NCBI RefSeq assembly: GCF_001690985.1
Contig: NZ_MAJS01000079.1
Span: forward strand, 310,001-374,000
DNA: 64,000 bases
DNA from: Aliivibrio sp. 1S175
GTDB taxonomy: Bacteria; Pseudomonadota; Gammaproteobacteria; Enterobacterales; Vibrionaceae
Reading direction: 5' to 3'
The notes beneath the pieces were generated by a model. That model made no database searches. It was not told the DNA's origin and saw nothing but the letters and a program-made list of their open reading frames with translations. Position 1 is the first letter of the stretch, and each line of letters begins with the position of its first letter. Below, one piece after another: positions 9,226 through 18,136 of the stretch. The position numbers and the translations under genes are program-made.

Positions 9226-10128
9226 ATGGCTAACACTTTTTCACTGATATTAGTTCTTGTAACTCTATTTACTGGCGTTATTTGGGCTATTGATAAATTT
9301 GTCTTGGCACCTAAGCGCAAACAAAAAATTGCAGCAGCAAGTGAGCAAGCGAATGGACAAGTTGATGAAGCAACACTTGCAAAAGTTGCGCCTCAACCTG
9401 CATGGATAGAGCAATCCGTTTCTATTTTTCCAGTGATTGGCCTTGTTTTAGTGTTGCGCTCATTTATTTATGAGCCGTTCCAGATCCCATCCGGTTCGAT
9501 GATGCCGACGCTTTTAGTCGGTGATTTTATCTTGGTCGAAAAATTCTCTTATGGAATTAAAGATCCTGTTTGGCGCACACAACTTGTAGATGTGGGTAAA
9601 CCAGAACGTGGTGATGTTGTTGTTTTTAAATATCCACCGCAACCAAATATCGACTATATTAAACGTGTAGTGGGTAAACCTGGTGATACTGTTATTTACA
9701 GCGCTGCTAAGCAAATTTGTGTGAAACCAAAAGGTGAGAGCAAGTGTAATATCATCCCGTTAACGAACATGAAAGACAGTGAATTCATGCAAGATCGCAC
9801 TAACTTAGTTCAATATACCGAGCAGTTAGCAAGTGATACAACGCATGATATTTTGGTTAACCCAATGCGTTCTGATCGAGTATCTATGTACCAACCACGA
9901 CCAGGGTATAACGAGTGGGTCGTACCTGAAGGTAACTATTTTGTAATGGGCGATAATCGTGACAACAGTGCTGACAGCCGTTATTGGGGCTTTGTCCCAG
10001 AAGCGAATCTAGTGGGTAAAGCGGTCGGGATCTGGATCAGCTTTGAATTTGAACGTGGTAGCGATAGTGTGCTGCCTTCCTTTATTCCTACTGGTGTACG
10101 TTTTAACCGCATCGGTAGCATAGACTGA
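9226..10128 (+). CDS. lepB: signal peptidase I LepB
   Basis: LepB cleaves signal peptides from exported proteins at the periplasmic face of the inner membrane with a Ser-Lys dyad. The catalytic serine is S91 in PSGSMMPTL and the general-base lysine is K146 in DYIKRVVG, the same numbering as in E. coli. Two N-terminal membrane segments (about residues 4-24 and 63-80) and the C-terminal box GDNRDNSADSR are present. An AAGGGAA ribosome-binding site precedes the ATG. Gene order lepA-lepB-rnc-era is conserved. Confidence 0.98.
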   Translation: MANTFSLILVLVTLFTGVIWAIDKFVLAPKRKQKIAAASEQANGQVDEATLAKVAPQPAWIEQSVSIFPVIGLVLVLRSFIYEPFQIPSGSMMPTLLVGDFILVEKFSYGIKDPVWRTQLVDVGKPERGDVVVFKYPPQPNIDYIKRVVGKPGDTVIYSAAKQICVKPKGESKCNIIPLTNMKDSEFMQDRTNLVQYTEQLASDTTHDILVNPMRSDRVSMYQPRPGYNEWVVPEGNYFVMGDNRDNSADSRYWGFVPEANLVGKAVGIWISFEFERGSDSVLPSFIPTGVRFNRIGSID

Positions 10129-10138
10129 TTGAAATAAT

Positions 10139-10810
10139 ATGACATCTCCATTACAGCGCCTAGAACGTAAAATAGGCTATAAATTTAATGATGAAAGCTT
10201 TCTTAAGTTAGCACTGACTCACCGTAGTGCTAACGGAACTCATAATGAGCGTTTAGAATTCCTAGGCGATTCAATTTTGAGTTTCGTGGTTGCTGATGAG
10301 CTGTATCACCGTTTCCCTAAAGTGGATGAAGGTGATATGAGTCGTATGCGTGCAACGCTAGTTCGTGGTCACACTCTTGCTGAGTTAGGTCGTGAATTTG
10401 AGTTAGGGGATTACCTATTTTTAGGCCCTGGTGAATTGAAAAGCGGTGGTTTCCGTCGAGATTCAATTTTAGCGGATGCGGTTGAAGCGATCATTGGTGG
10501 TATTTATCTTGATAGTGATACCGAAGTCATTCGTCGAATTATTTTAGCATGGTACAAAACACGCTTAGATTCGATTGAACCAGGTATCTCTCAAAAAGAT
10601 CCAAAAACACGTCTTCAAGAATACCTACAAGGTCGTCGTAAGCCGTTACCAACGTACACAGTGACAAAAATTAAAGGTGAAGCTCATAATCAAGAGTTCA
10701 CTATTGAATGTATCGTAGCAGGCTTGGATAAGCCTGTTATCGGCAAAGGAAGCAGTCGCCGCAAGGCAGAACAGTCGGCTGCTGACATAGCATTAGGACA
10801 AGTAAACTAA
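10139..10810 (+). CDS. rnc: ribonuclease III
   Basis: RNase III cuts double-stranded RNA in rRNA maturation and mRNA and sRNA control. The signature [10 protein letters not shown] lies at residues 36-45, with the second catalytic acidic cluster DAVEAIIGG near residue 115. A C-terminal double-stranded-RNA-binding domain occupies about residues 153-222. The stop codon overlaps the era start by one base (TAATG), so translation of the two is probably coupled. Confidence 0.98.
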   Translation: MTSPLQRLERKIGYKFNDESFLKLALTHRSANGTHNERLEFLGDSILSFVVADELYHRFPKVDEGDMSRMRATLVRGHTLAELGREFELGDYLFLGPGELKSGGFRRDSILADAVEAIIGGIYLDSDTEVIRRIILAWYKTRLDSIEPGISQKDPKTRLQEYLQGRRKPLPTYTVTKIKGEAHNQEFTIECIVAGLDKPVIGKGSSRRKAEQSAADIALGQVN

Positions 10811-11775
10811 TGTCAGATGACAAAGAATTCGATCTAGATGCGTACTTCTCATCAGAAGCTAAAACAGAATCTAGCGACAACCAACACTGTGGCTTTATTG
10901 CTATCGTTGGTCGTCCAAACGTAGGTAAATCAACACTTCTAAACCAAATTTTGGGACAGAAGATTTCGATTACTTCTCGTAAACCTCAAACGACTCGTCA
11001 CCGTATTATGGGTGTTGATACGGAAGGGGATTATCAAGCGATTTATATTGATACGCCAGGTCTTCATATTGAAGAAAAGCGTGCGATTAACCGCTTAATG
11101 AACCGTGCTGCAAGCTCATCATTAAGTGATGTTAACTTGGTTTTATTCTTGGTAGATGGTACTCACTGGACACCAGACGATGAAATGGTATTGAATAAGC
11201 TGAGAAAAGCAGAGTTCCCTACTGTTCTATTGGTAAACAAAGTAGATAACGTTAAAGATAAAAATGACGTTATGGCTCATCTTCAAACGATGACTGAAAA
11301 AATGGACTTTGTTGACGTGGTGCCAATTTCAGCGAAATCAGGCTCTAATGTTGATGTTGTTCAAAAGCTAGTTCGTGATCATTTACCAAAAGCGGTTCAT
11401 CATTTCCCAGAAGAATACGTAACTGACCGTTCACAACGCTTTATGGCATCAGAGATTATTCGTGAAAAGCTAATGCGTTTTACGGGTGAAGAACTGCCAT
11501 ACTCAGTAACTGTTGAGATCGAGCGTTTTGATTACAATCCTAAAATGGATGGTTTTCATATTAATGGCCTAATTCTTGTTGAGCGTTTAGGTCAAAAGAA
11601 AATGGTTGTTGGTAAGAACGGTGAAAAGATCAAAGTCATTGGTCGTGAAGCTCGTATCGATATGGAAGGCTTATTTGACCGTAAAGTGTATTTAGAGCTT
11701 TGGGTTAAAGTTAAATCTGGTTGGGCTGATGATGAACGAGCACTTCGTTCTCTTGGTTACATCGACGATTTATAA
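10810..11775 (+). CDS. era: GTPase Era
   Basis: Era is an essential GTPase that binds the 3' end of 16S rRNA and assists 30S maturation. The P-loop GRPNVGKS is near residues 33-40, DTPGLH is the G3 motif, and NKVD is the G4 motif. The C-terminal KH domain contains VGKNGEKIK. An acidic N-terminal extension of about 25 residues precedes the G domain, as in other vibrios. It is followed by a strong terminator before recO. Confidence 0.98.
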   Translation: MSDDKEFDLDAYFSSEAKTESSDNQHCGFIAIVGRPNVGKSTLLNQILGQKISITSRKPQTTRHRIMGVDTEGDYQAIYIDTPGLHIEEKRAINRLMNRAASSSLSDVNLVLFLVDGTHWTPDDEMVLNKLRKAEFPTVLLVNKVDNVKDKNDVMAHLQTMTEKMDFVDVVPISAKSGSNVDVVQKLVRDHLPKAVHHFPEEYVTDRSQRFMASEIIREKLMRFTGEELPYSVTVEIERFDYNPKMDGFHINGLILVERLGQKKMVVGKNGEKIKVIGREARIDMEGLFDRKVYLELWVKVKSGWADDERALRSLGYIDDL

Positions 11776-11811
11776 TTTCTAGAAACTAGAAACGATAAGA
11801 TCTAGAACAAG

Positions 11812-11859
11812 ATCCCGAATAACTTAATCACATTAATTTAAGTTGTTTGGGATTTTTTA
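11812..11859 (+). terminator. terminator after era
   Basis: A 16-bp stem, with a few G-U pairs, spans 11812-11827 and 11838-11853 and is followed by a T-run. It ends the lepB-rnc-era transcript and separates recO, which must then have its own promoter in the roughly 90 bases that follow. Confidence 0.85.
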
Positions 11860-11950
11860 TTATAACGAAATACATCTTTTATAGTATCTAGAAGCGAAGC
11901 GTTTATAGTTAGCGAAGCGCATAGTGCATCCTTTTTTATAGGTAACAAAC

Positions 11951-12667
11951 GTGGAAGAAGGCTTACAGCGTTGTTTTGTCCTGCACCGAAGACCGTACAG
12001 TGAAAGCAGTCTAATTTTAGATGTGTTTAGCGAAGAATATGGTCGTTTATCTATTATTTCTAAAGGTGCGCGAAGTAAGCGTTCAAATCTAAAAGGTGTA
12101 TTGCAAGCGTTTACCCCGTTACTGATGAAATGGTCAGGAAAGGGCTCCATGCGAACACTGCGTCAGGCTGAAAGTATCAGTTTGGCCATCCCTCTTACTG
12201 GGATAAATTTATACTCAGCCATGTATATTAACGAACTCGTTGTACGTGTTATTGAGCAAGAAACCCCATATCCAGCCCTCTTTCTCGACTATCTCACCGC
12301 CTTAACGGAATTGGCTCAAACTAACAATCCAGAACCGGCTTTGCGTCGTTTTGAATTAGCATTATTGTCTTCACTAGGCTATGGCGTCGATTTTTTACAT
12401 TGTGCAGGCAGTGGTGAAATGGTGTCTCCTGAAATGACGTATCGTTACCGTGAGCAAAAAGGCTTTATGGCATCCATTCGACATGACCCATTAATGAGTT
12501 TTAAAGGGAATGAATTAATTGCTATCAGTGAACGTCGATTTATTACTCCTGAGCAATTAAAAGCGGCAAAACGCTTTACACGAATAGCCTTAAAGCCGTA
12601 TCTTGGCGGTAAGCCCCTAAAAAGTAGGGAACTGTTTCTTCCAAGAACAAGGAGTATTCTAAAATGA
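11951..12667 (+). CDS. recO: DNA repair protein RecO
   Basis: RecO works with RecF and RecR to load RecA onto SSB-coated single-stranded DNA and anneals complementary strands. The product has the N-terminal OB fold ([19 protein letters not shown]) and the helical C-terminal domain; the 238-residue length is typical. The start is GTG at 11951 with AGGTAAC upstream. Its stop overlaps the pdxJ ATG by four bases (ATGA), so the two are probably coupled. Confidence 0.95.
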   Translation: MEEGLQRCFVLHRRPYSESSLILDVFSEEYGRLSIISKGARSKRSNLKGVLQAFTPLLMKWSGKGSMRTLRQAESISLAIPLTGINLYSAMYINELVVRVIEQETPYPALFLDYLTALTELAQTNNPEPALRRFELALLSSLGYGVDFLHCAGSGEMVSPEMTYRYREQKGFMASIRHDPLMSFKGNELIAISERRFITPEQLKAAKRFTRIALKPYLGGKPLKSRELFLPRTRSILK

Positions 12668-13395
12668 GTTCAATTTTACTTGGCGTCAATATCGATCACG
12701 TAGCCACTCTTCGTAATGCAAGAGGGACTAAATACCCAGATCCAGTGCACGCTGCTGAAATTGCAGAACGTGCCGGTGCTGCGGGTATTACGATTCATCT
12801 ACGTGAAGATCGTCGTCATATAAAAGACCGTGATGTGCGAATTTTACGTGAAACACTGCAAACTAGAATGAATTTAGAAATGGCAGTGACGGATGAAATG
12901 GTCAGTATTGCATTAGAAACACAACCAGAATTTGTTTGTCTTGTGCCAGAAAAGCGTGAAGAGTTAACCACTGAAGGTGGTTTGAATGTCGTTGGTCAAC
13001 TTGAAAAAGTGAAAGCGGCAACTCAAACACTATCAAAAGCAGGCATTAAAGTATCCTTGTTTATTGATGCAGATAACGCCCAAATTGATGCAGCTGTTGA
13101 GTGTGGTGCACCTTTTATTGAGCTTCATACTGGTGCGTATGCTGATGCAGAAACAGAAGAAGCCGAACAAATTGAATTGAAAAAAATTGCGGCAGGTGCA
13201 ACTTATGCGGCAAGTAAAGGACTGATTGTTAATGCGGGTCATGGTTTGACGTATCATAACGTTGAAGCTGTCGCAGCATTACCTGAAATCTATGAATTAA
13301 ATATTGGTCACTCGATTATGGGAAGAGCAGTGTTTGATGGATTAGAGAAAGCGGTCGCTGATATGCACCGAATTATGCTAGGTGCTCGTAAGTAG
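12664..13395 (+). CDS. pdxJ: pyridoxine 5'-phosphate synthase PdxJ
   Basis: PdxJ condenses 1-deoxy-D-xylulose 5-phosphate with 3-amino-1-hydroxyacetone 1-phosphate to make pyridoxine phosphate, the last ring-forming step of the DXP-dependent vitamin B6 pathway. The family start [16 protein letters not shown] and the loop HLREDRRHI are present, and the TIM-barrel enzyme has its usual 243 residues. It sits between recO (ATGA overlap) and acpS (stop TAG sharing a base with a GTG start), the standard operon. Confidence 0.98.
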   Translation: MSSILLGVNIDHVATLRNARGTKYPDPVHAAEIAERAGAAGITIHLREDRRHIKDRDVRILRETLQTRMNLEMAVTDEMVSIALETQPEFVCLVPEKREELTTEGGLNVVGQLEKVKAATQTLSKAGIKVSLFIDADNAQIDAAVECGAPFIELHTGAYADAETEEAEQIELKKIAAGATYAASKGLIVNAGHGLTYHNVEAVAALPEIYELNIGHSIMGRAVFDGLEKAVADMHRIMLGARK

Positions 13396-13775
13396 TGGCT
13401 ATTGTCGGTCTTGGGACTGATATTGCTGAAATAGAAAGGGTAGAAAAAGCCCTTTCTCGTTCAGGAGATGCGTTCGCTGAGCGCATCTTAAGTCAACTTG
13501 AACTTGAACAATATCAAGCTTTAAAGCAGAAAGGACGTTTTTTAGCGAAACGTTTTGCAGCGAAAGAAGCGGCGTCTAAAGCGTTAGGTACAGGCATCGC
13601 TCATGGCGTCACTTTTCATGATTTTACCGTCTCTAATGATGAGAATGGTAAGCCATTATTAACGCTTTCTGGTAAGGCGCTAGAGCTTTCTTTACGAAAT
13701 AACGTTGCTCACATTCACCTTACTATTTCTGATGAACGTCATTATGCCGTTGCGACGGTTATTTTTGAATCTTGA
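13395..13775 (+). CDS. acpS: holo-[acyl-carrier-protein] synthase AcpS
   Basis: AcpS transfers 4'-phosphopantetheine from CoA to the acyl carrier protein. The metal-binding N-terminal segment [12 protein letters not shown] and the helix [16 protein letters not shown] with its conserved Glu are present in a normal 126-residue chain. The GTG start overlaps the pdxJ stop by one base. The gene ends seven bases from the convergent barA stop, with no obvious terminator in between. Confidence 0.97.
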   Translation: MAIVGLGTDIAEIERVEKALSRSGDAFAERILSQLELEQYQALKQKGRFLAKRFAAKEAASKALGTGIAHGVTFHDFTVSNDENGKPLLTLSGKALELSLRNNVAHIHLTISDERHYAVATVIFES

Positions 13776-13782
13776 GCTGAGT

Positions 13783-16572
13783 TTACCTCAGCCATTGAGC
13801 TGCATCCTTTGTTACTTTCCCCATCTCATCCTGAAGTTCGAATAATTCAGGTTCAATATCTTTAATTAATTGTTCTTGTCGTAGTGACGTTTCAATCAAA
13901 TTACATAGTTGCTTTAATCTTGGAACGCCACAATAAGAACTGCTGCCATGCAGTTTATGAATATAGTGACATAACTCTTCAGTTGATAAGCTGCCTTCGA
14001 TCGCCTTCTCTATCCATCCATTTACTTCAGGTATGAATTCAATCAGCATATGTAGCATTTCTTTTGCAAGATCTTCTTTTCCTGCGGATTGTTTTAAGGC
14101 GATAGTCCAATCGATACTTCCAGCAATGTTATCTTGAACTTCTTCCATTGATGCTTCAGGAATAACATCAGGGAGAATTGTTATTTTCTCGACATCGCTA
14201 TTATCAGTAAGAGGGCTCCAATGAATAATAACCTGCTGAAGAACATGCTCTTCGATTGGTTTTGTTAGGTAATCGTCCATACCTTCGCTAATCAATCTTT
14301 CTCGCTCGCCTTCCATTGCATGAGCGGTTACCGCTACTACTGGTGTTTTGGCGTTTAAGGCTGTTTTTCGGATCTCTTTACAGGCCATCACGCCATCCAT
14401 TTTTGGCATTTGGATATCCATTAAAATGATATCAAATTTTTGCTCGGTGGCTTGTTGTACTGCATCAATACCGTTTTTACAGGTCACAACGGTTTCAACT
14501 TGTTCATGTAGCAGTGCGGAGATCAGTTTTAGGTTTGCTGGATTATCATCAACAGCCATTACTTTAATAGGTAAACGTTGTGGAACATCGTGAGAGGCCA
14601 TTAAATCAGGCAAGATAAGCGTATGCTCTGATTGTTTTTCAATTAATAATGCATCTAACAATTTCTTCTTAGCGAATGGCTTAGATAGACAGGTAATGTG
14701 AGGTAGCTGATTTAGCTTCTCTGTTAACGCAAGCTCGGTACTTGGTAAACCAATGACTATCGTTGTGCAGTAAGGTGCTAATTTATCCGAGATTATTTTT
14801 AATGATTCAGCACTCGGTTTTGCATTTGAACTTAGGCTTATTAGAGCAAAATCATGAGGCTCAATTATCTCTGGTAATGTTGAACGATAAGTAACAAAAA
14901 CCCCATGATGAATAAATTGTTGTTGTAAAATAGAGGCTGATTGTATATTAGGCTCTATCAATAACAGTTTTTTCTTATCTAATTGTTGAACATCTCGTTC
15001 ATCAATCATTGGTAATTCGGTTTGTTTCATCTTCATCGTAAACCAGAATGTAGAACCTTGGTGCAGACGACTCGTTAAACCGATCTCTCCCCCCATTTGA
15101 GCAACCAGTTTTTGAGTAATGACAAGACCTAAGCCTGTACCACCATAACGTCTAGAAATACTAGCATCGGCTTGGCTAAATGCTTGGAATAGTTGTGCTT
15201 GTTGTCGTTCTGATATACCAATGCCGGTATCTCTGACCACAAATTGAAGATCAACACTGTCATCATGTAAGTGTTTTAGCTCGATCGAAATATCAATATT
15301 GCCCTTCTCTGTAAACTTAATGGAATTACCAACTAGGTTATTAAGTACTTGCTGGATACGTAATGGATCCCCAATTAACCCTGATGGAACACGTTGATCA
15401 ATTTTTAACGTAATTTCTAACCCTTTCTCATGAGCACTTGGTGCAAGAAGGCTAACTACTTCATCAAGGCTGTCTTGAACATTAAATGGTAAATTTTCAA
15501 GAAGTAACTTACCCGCTTCTAGTTTTGAAAAATCAAGAATATCGTTAATGATCGTGAGTAAGTTATTTGCAGAGCGCTCAATAGTTTGTAAATAATCTTG
15601 TTGGTGGGCAGAAAGTGATGTTTTGAGCATTTGGCGTGTAAATCCAATCACACCATTTAACGGCGTTCTTAATTCGTGAGACATATTCGCTAAGAATTCA
15701 GATTTAACACGAGCGGCTTCTTGTGCTCGTTTCTTCGCTATGTCTAACTCAACGTTTTGGATTTCTAATTGCTCTAAGGTTTCTCGTAAATCAGACGTCG
15801 CTTGGTCGATACTTTGCTGCATCTCTACGTGGTATTCAGATAAAGAGATCGCCATGGCGTTGATGCCATTTTTAAGGGTATCTAATTCACCATGTAATTT
15901 ATTTTCAATACGTACATTTAAATGACCACGACGTATGCGGTCAACCACACTTACCATGTGTGAAATTGGTTGGGTTACATCTTGCATTAAGCGATATGCA
16001 AAAACACCAGATAAGGTAAGCCCTAGAATTAAAACGATTAACGCCGAGAATATCTCTTGGTATTGCTGCAAGCGTAAACTAGATAAATCCAGTTCAATAG
16101 CGATATAGCCCAAGGGTTCATTCATATGAGATGAATCAAAGTTGGATGTAAACTGACCTTCCGGAAGTATAGGCGTTCTCAGTATTAATGATTCATCTTG
16201 AAAAGAGATATTAAGCAGAAGAGGTATAGGTTTATCTTTAGGAAAGGTTAAGCTTTCAAAGTTAGGATGAAAATTAGATGTCACGAAAAGCTCGTGGTGT
16301 TCATCAAATACGGCAATACTTCGAACAATTTTAGAATGTTTTCGATGTGCATAACTGATCAAGCGTCTTACTGCTTCTCGGTTTTTTCCTGTCATTCCAT
16401 ATTCACTCGAAATCGCTAATGGTTCAATGATACTTGTACCGCTAGAAATAAGCTGAGCTTCCAAATCATTATATCGATTCATGGTAAAGAACCCACTGAG
16501 GAGCAAACCGATAATTAATGTTGGGGCTAATGTGAGGGTGATGACTCGTGCGCGTAAACCGTATTTTGTCAT
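13783..16572 (-). CDS. barA: hybrid sensor histidine kinase BarA
   Basis: BarA (called VarS in vibrios) phosphorylates the response regulator UvrY/VarA, which drives Csr small RNAs. The domain order is: membrane segment 11-30, periplasmic sensor, membrane segment about 174-194, HAMP (about 195-245), kinase core with H299 in NMSHELRTP, ATPase domain with G boxes near 448-482, a degenerate receiver (about 535-640), a receiver with phospho-acceptor D719, and a C-terminal HPt with H875 in HKLHGSSS. It is divergent from rlmD, the same neighbour as in E. coli. Confidence 0.95.
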   Translation of the reverse strand: MTKYGLRARVITLTLAPTLIIGLLLSGFFTMNRYNDLEAQLISSGTSIIEPLAISSEYGMTGKNREAVRRLISYAHRKHSKIVRSIAVFDEHHELFVTSNFHPNFESLTFPKDKPIPLLLNISFQDESLILRTPILPEGQFTSNFDSSHMNEPLGYIAIELDLSSLRLQQYQEIFSALIVLILGLTLSGVFAYRLMQDVTQPISHMVSVVDRIRRGHLNVRIENKLHGELDTLKNGINAMAISLSEYHVEMQQSIDQATSDLRETLEQLEIQNVELDIAKKRAQEAARVKSEFLANMSHELRTPLNGVIGFTRQMLKTSLSAHQQDYLQTIERSANNLLTIINDILDFSKLEAGKLLLENLPFNVQDSLDEVVSLLAPSAHEKGLEITLKIDQRVPSGLIGDPLRIQQVLNNLVGNSIKFTEKGNIDISIELKHLHDDSVDLQFVVRDTGIGISERQQAQLFQAFSQADASISRRYGGTGLGLVITQKLVAQMGGEIGLTSRLHQGSTFWFTMKMKQTELPMIDERDVQQLDKKKLLLIEPNIQSASILQQQFIHHGVFVTYRSTLPEIIEPHDFALISLSSNAKPSAESLKIISDKLAPYCTTIVIGLPSTELALTEKLNQLPHITCLSKPFAKKKLLDALLIEKQSEHTLILPDLMASHDVPQRLPIKVMAVDDNPANLKLISALLHEQVETVVTCKNGIDAVQQATEQKFDIILMDIQMPKMDGVMACKEIRKTALNAKTPVVAVTAHAMEGERERLISEGMDDYLTKPIEEHVLQQVIIHWSPLTDNSDVEKITILPDVIPEASMEEVQDNIAGSIDWTIALKQSAGKEDLAKEMLHMLIEFIPEVNGWIEKAIEGSLSTEELCHYIHKLHGSSSYCGVPRLKQLCNLIETSLRQEQLIKDIEPELFELQDEMGKVTKDAAQWLR

Positions 16573-16746
16573 ATTTATTCGTTCTGATTAACTTCCTTGA
16601 GCGCGTAGCTTAATCAAGTTAGAGGGTAAGCTCAATTATTCTGTGCTGAAATCGTAAGTTGAAACGTAAATGAATCATTAATCAGCGCTACATCTTAATG
16701 TGGTTTCGGTATAATGGCGTTAATTTCAGTAAATCAGGCAATAATC

Positions 16747-18063
16747 ATGGCCCAATTCTTCAAAGCAAAAAAGAACACCTCAATAAACACGAAGCATCAA
16801 TCTGTTGATGTGGTTCGGTTGGATCATAATGGCGCAGGTATTGCCTTTATCGATAAGAAACCAGTGTTTATCGAAGGGACTTTGCCTGGAGAGAAAGCGA
16901 TCATTCAATTAACTGAACAGAAGAAACAATATTCTCGTGGTATGTTAATTAAATTGACAGAAAAAAGCAGCGAGCGACAAGAACCGATTTGTAAGCATTA
17001 TCACGAATGTGGAGGCTGTAATTTACAGCACCTACAACATAGCGAACAAGTTTCCGCTAAAAATATCAAACTACAAGAGTTGATGCAAAAGCAAGGCGTT
17101 GAATGTTGTGAGATGGTTGCTCCTATTGTGGGTAATGAACAAGGGTATCGTCGCCGAGCTCGTATCAGTTTAATGATCAACAAACAAACGAATCAACTTG
17201 ATTTTGGCTTTCGAAAAAAGCAAAGCAAAGCCATTGTTAATGTTCGCCATTGTCCTGTTTTAGTAAAAGAGCTTGATCAGCATTTAGAATCGCTATATAC
17301 CCTGCTTAATCAGTTGAAAGGCAAAAAGAATTTAGGTCATGTTGAGTTAGTTCAGGCTGACAATGGCAGTGTATTATTGATCCGACATATCGCCGCATTT
17401 AATGTTAACGATCGCGCAGCATTACTTACGTATTGTGAAGAACGAGATATTATTCTCTACCTTATGCCTGAATCGGATGTGTTGAATCACGTACGCGGAG
17501 AAGAACCGTATTATGTGATTGAAGGGGCCAAAATTTATTTTACGCCTAAAGACTTCATTCAAGTTAATGCGTCAATTAATGACCGAATGGTAAATCAAGC
17601 ATTGAATTGGTTAGCCCCTCAGGCTGATGATATCGTACTCGATCTATTTTGTGGATTAGGTAACTTCAGTTTGCCATTGGCTCAAAAAGTACAGAAAGTC
17701 GTTGGTATCGAAGGCGTTGATGGGATGGTTCAACGAGCCACATCAAATGCAAAAAGAAACCAATTAGATAATGTGACGTTTTATCAAGCGAATTTAGAAG
17801 AAACTATTAGTAAGCAAATGTGGGCGAGTACAAAATTTACAAAGATTTTACTCGATCCAGCGAGAGCAGGGGCTGCAGGTGTGATGCAAACTGTGGCAAA
17901 ATTGAAACCTCAAGCCGTGGTTTATGTATCGTGCAACCCTGCAACACTTGCACGCGATAGCCAATTACTTATTCAACACGGTTACAAGCTTACTCGGTTA
18001 GGTATGCTTGATATGTTCCCTCATACAGGACATTTAGAATCAATGGCGCTGTTTGAGCGATAA
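16747..18063 (+). CDS. rlmD: 23S rRNA (uracil-1939-C5)-methyltransferase RlmD
   Basis: RlmD (RumA) is an iron-sulfur, SAM-dependent enzyme that methylates U1939 of 23S rRNA. An N-terminal TRAM domain is followed by the cluster cysteines C82, C88 and C91 (CKHYHECGGCNL) with a fourth near residue 169. The SAM motif DLFCGLGNFSLPLA and the catalytic cysteine in VSCNPATLARD complete it. The ATG at 16747 gives the usual MAQFFKAKK start; an upstream ATG at 16714 would add 11 residues of unlikely sequence. relA follows 70 bases later. Confidence 0.96.
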   Translation: MAQFFKAKKNTSINTKHQSVDVVRLDHNGAGIAFIDKKPVFIEGTLPGEKAIIQLTEQKKQYSRGMLIKLTEKSSERQEPICKHYHECGGCNLQHLQHSEQVSAKNIKLQELMQKQGVECCEMVAPIVGNEQGYRRRARISLMINKQTNQLDFGFRKKQSKAIVNVRHCPVLVKELDQHLESLYTLLNQLKGKKNLGHVELVQADNGSVLLIRHIAAFNVNDRAALLTYCEERDIILYLMPESDVLNHVRGEEPYYVIEGAKIYFTPKDFIQVNASINDRMVNQALNWLAPQADDIVLDLFCGLGNFSLPLAQKVQKVVGIEGVDGMVQRATSNAKRNQLDNVTFYQANLEETISKQMWASTKFTKILLDPARAGAAGVMQTVAKLKPQAVVYVSCNPATLARDSQLLIQHGYKLTRLGMLDMFPHTGHLESMALFER

Positions 18064-18136
18064 TTTATCGCTATCGAAAATTAAGTCAAACGCAGCCAAA
18101 AAGAATCATTATAAAATTGGATTATAGGAAACGGAC

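Noticed and set aside
11860-12150. 96-codon minus-strand frame over the recO start
   Set aside because: Antisense to recO, Cys/Arg-rich shadow without a ribosome-binding site.
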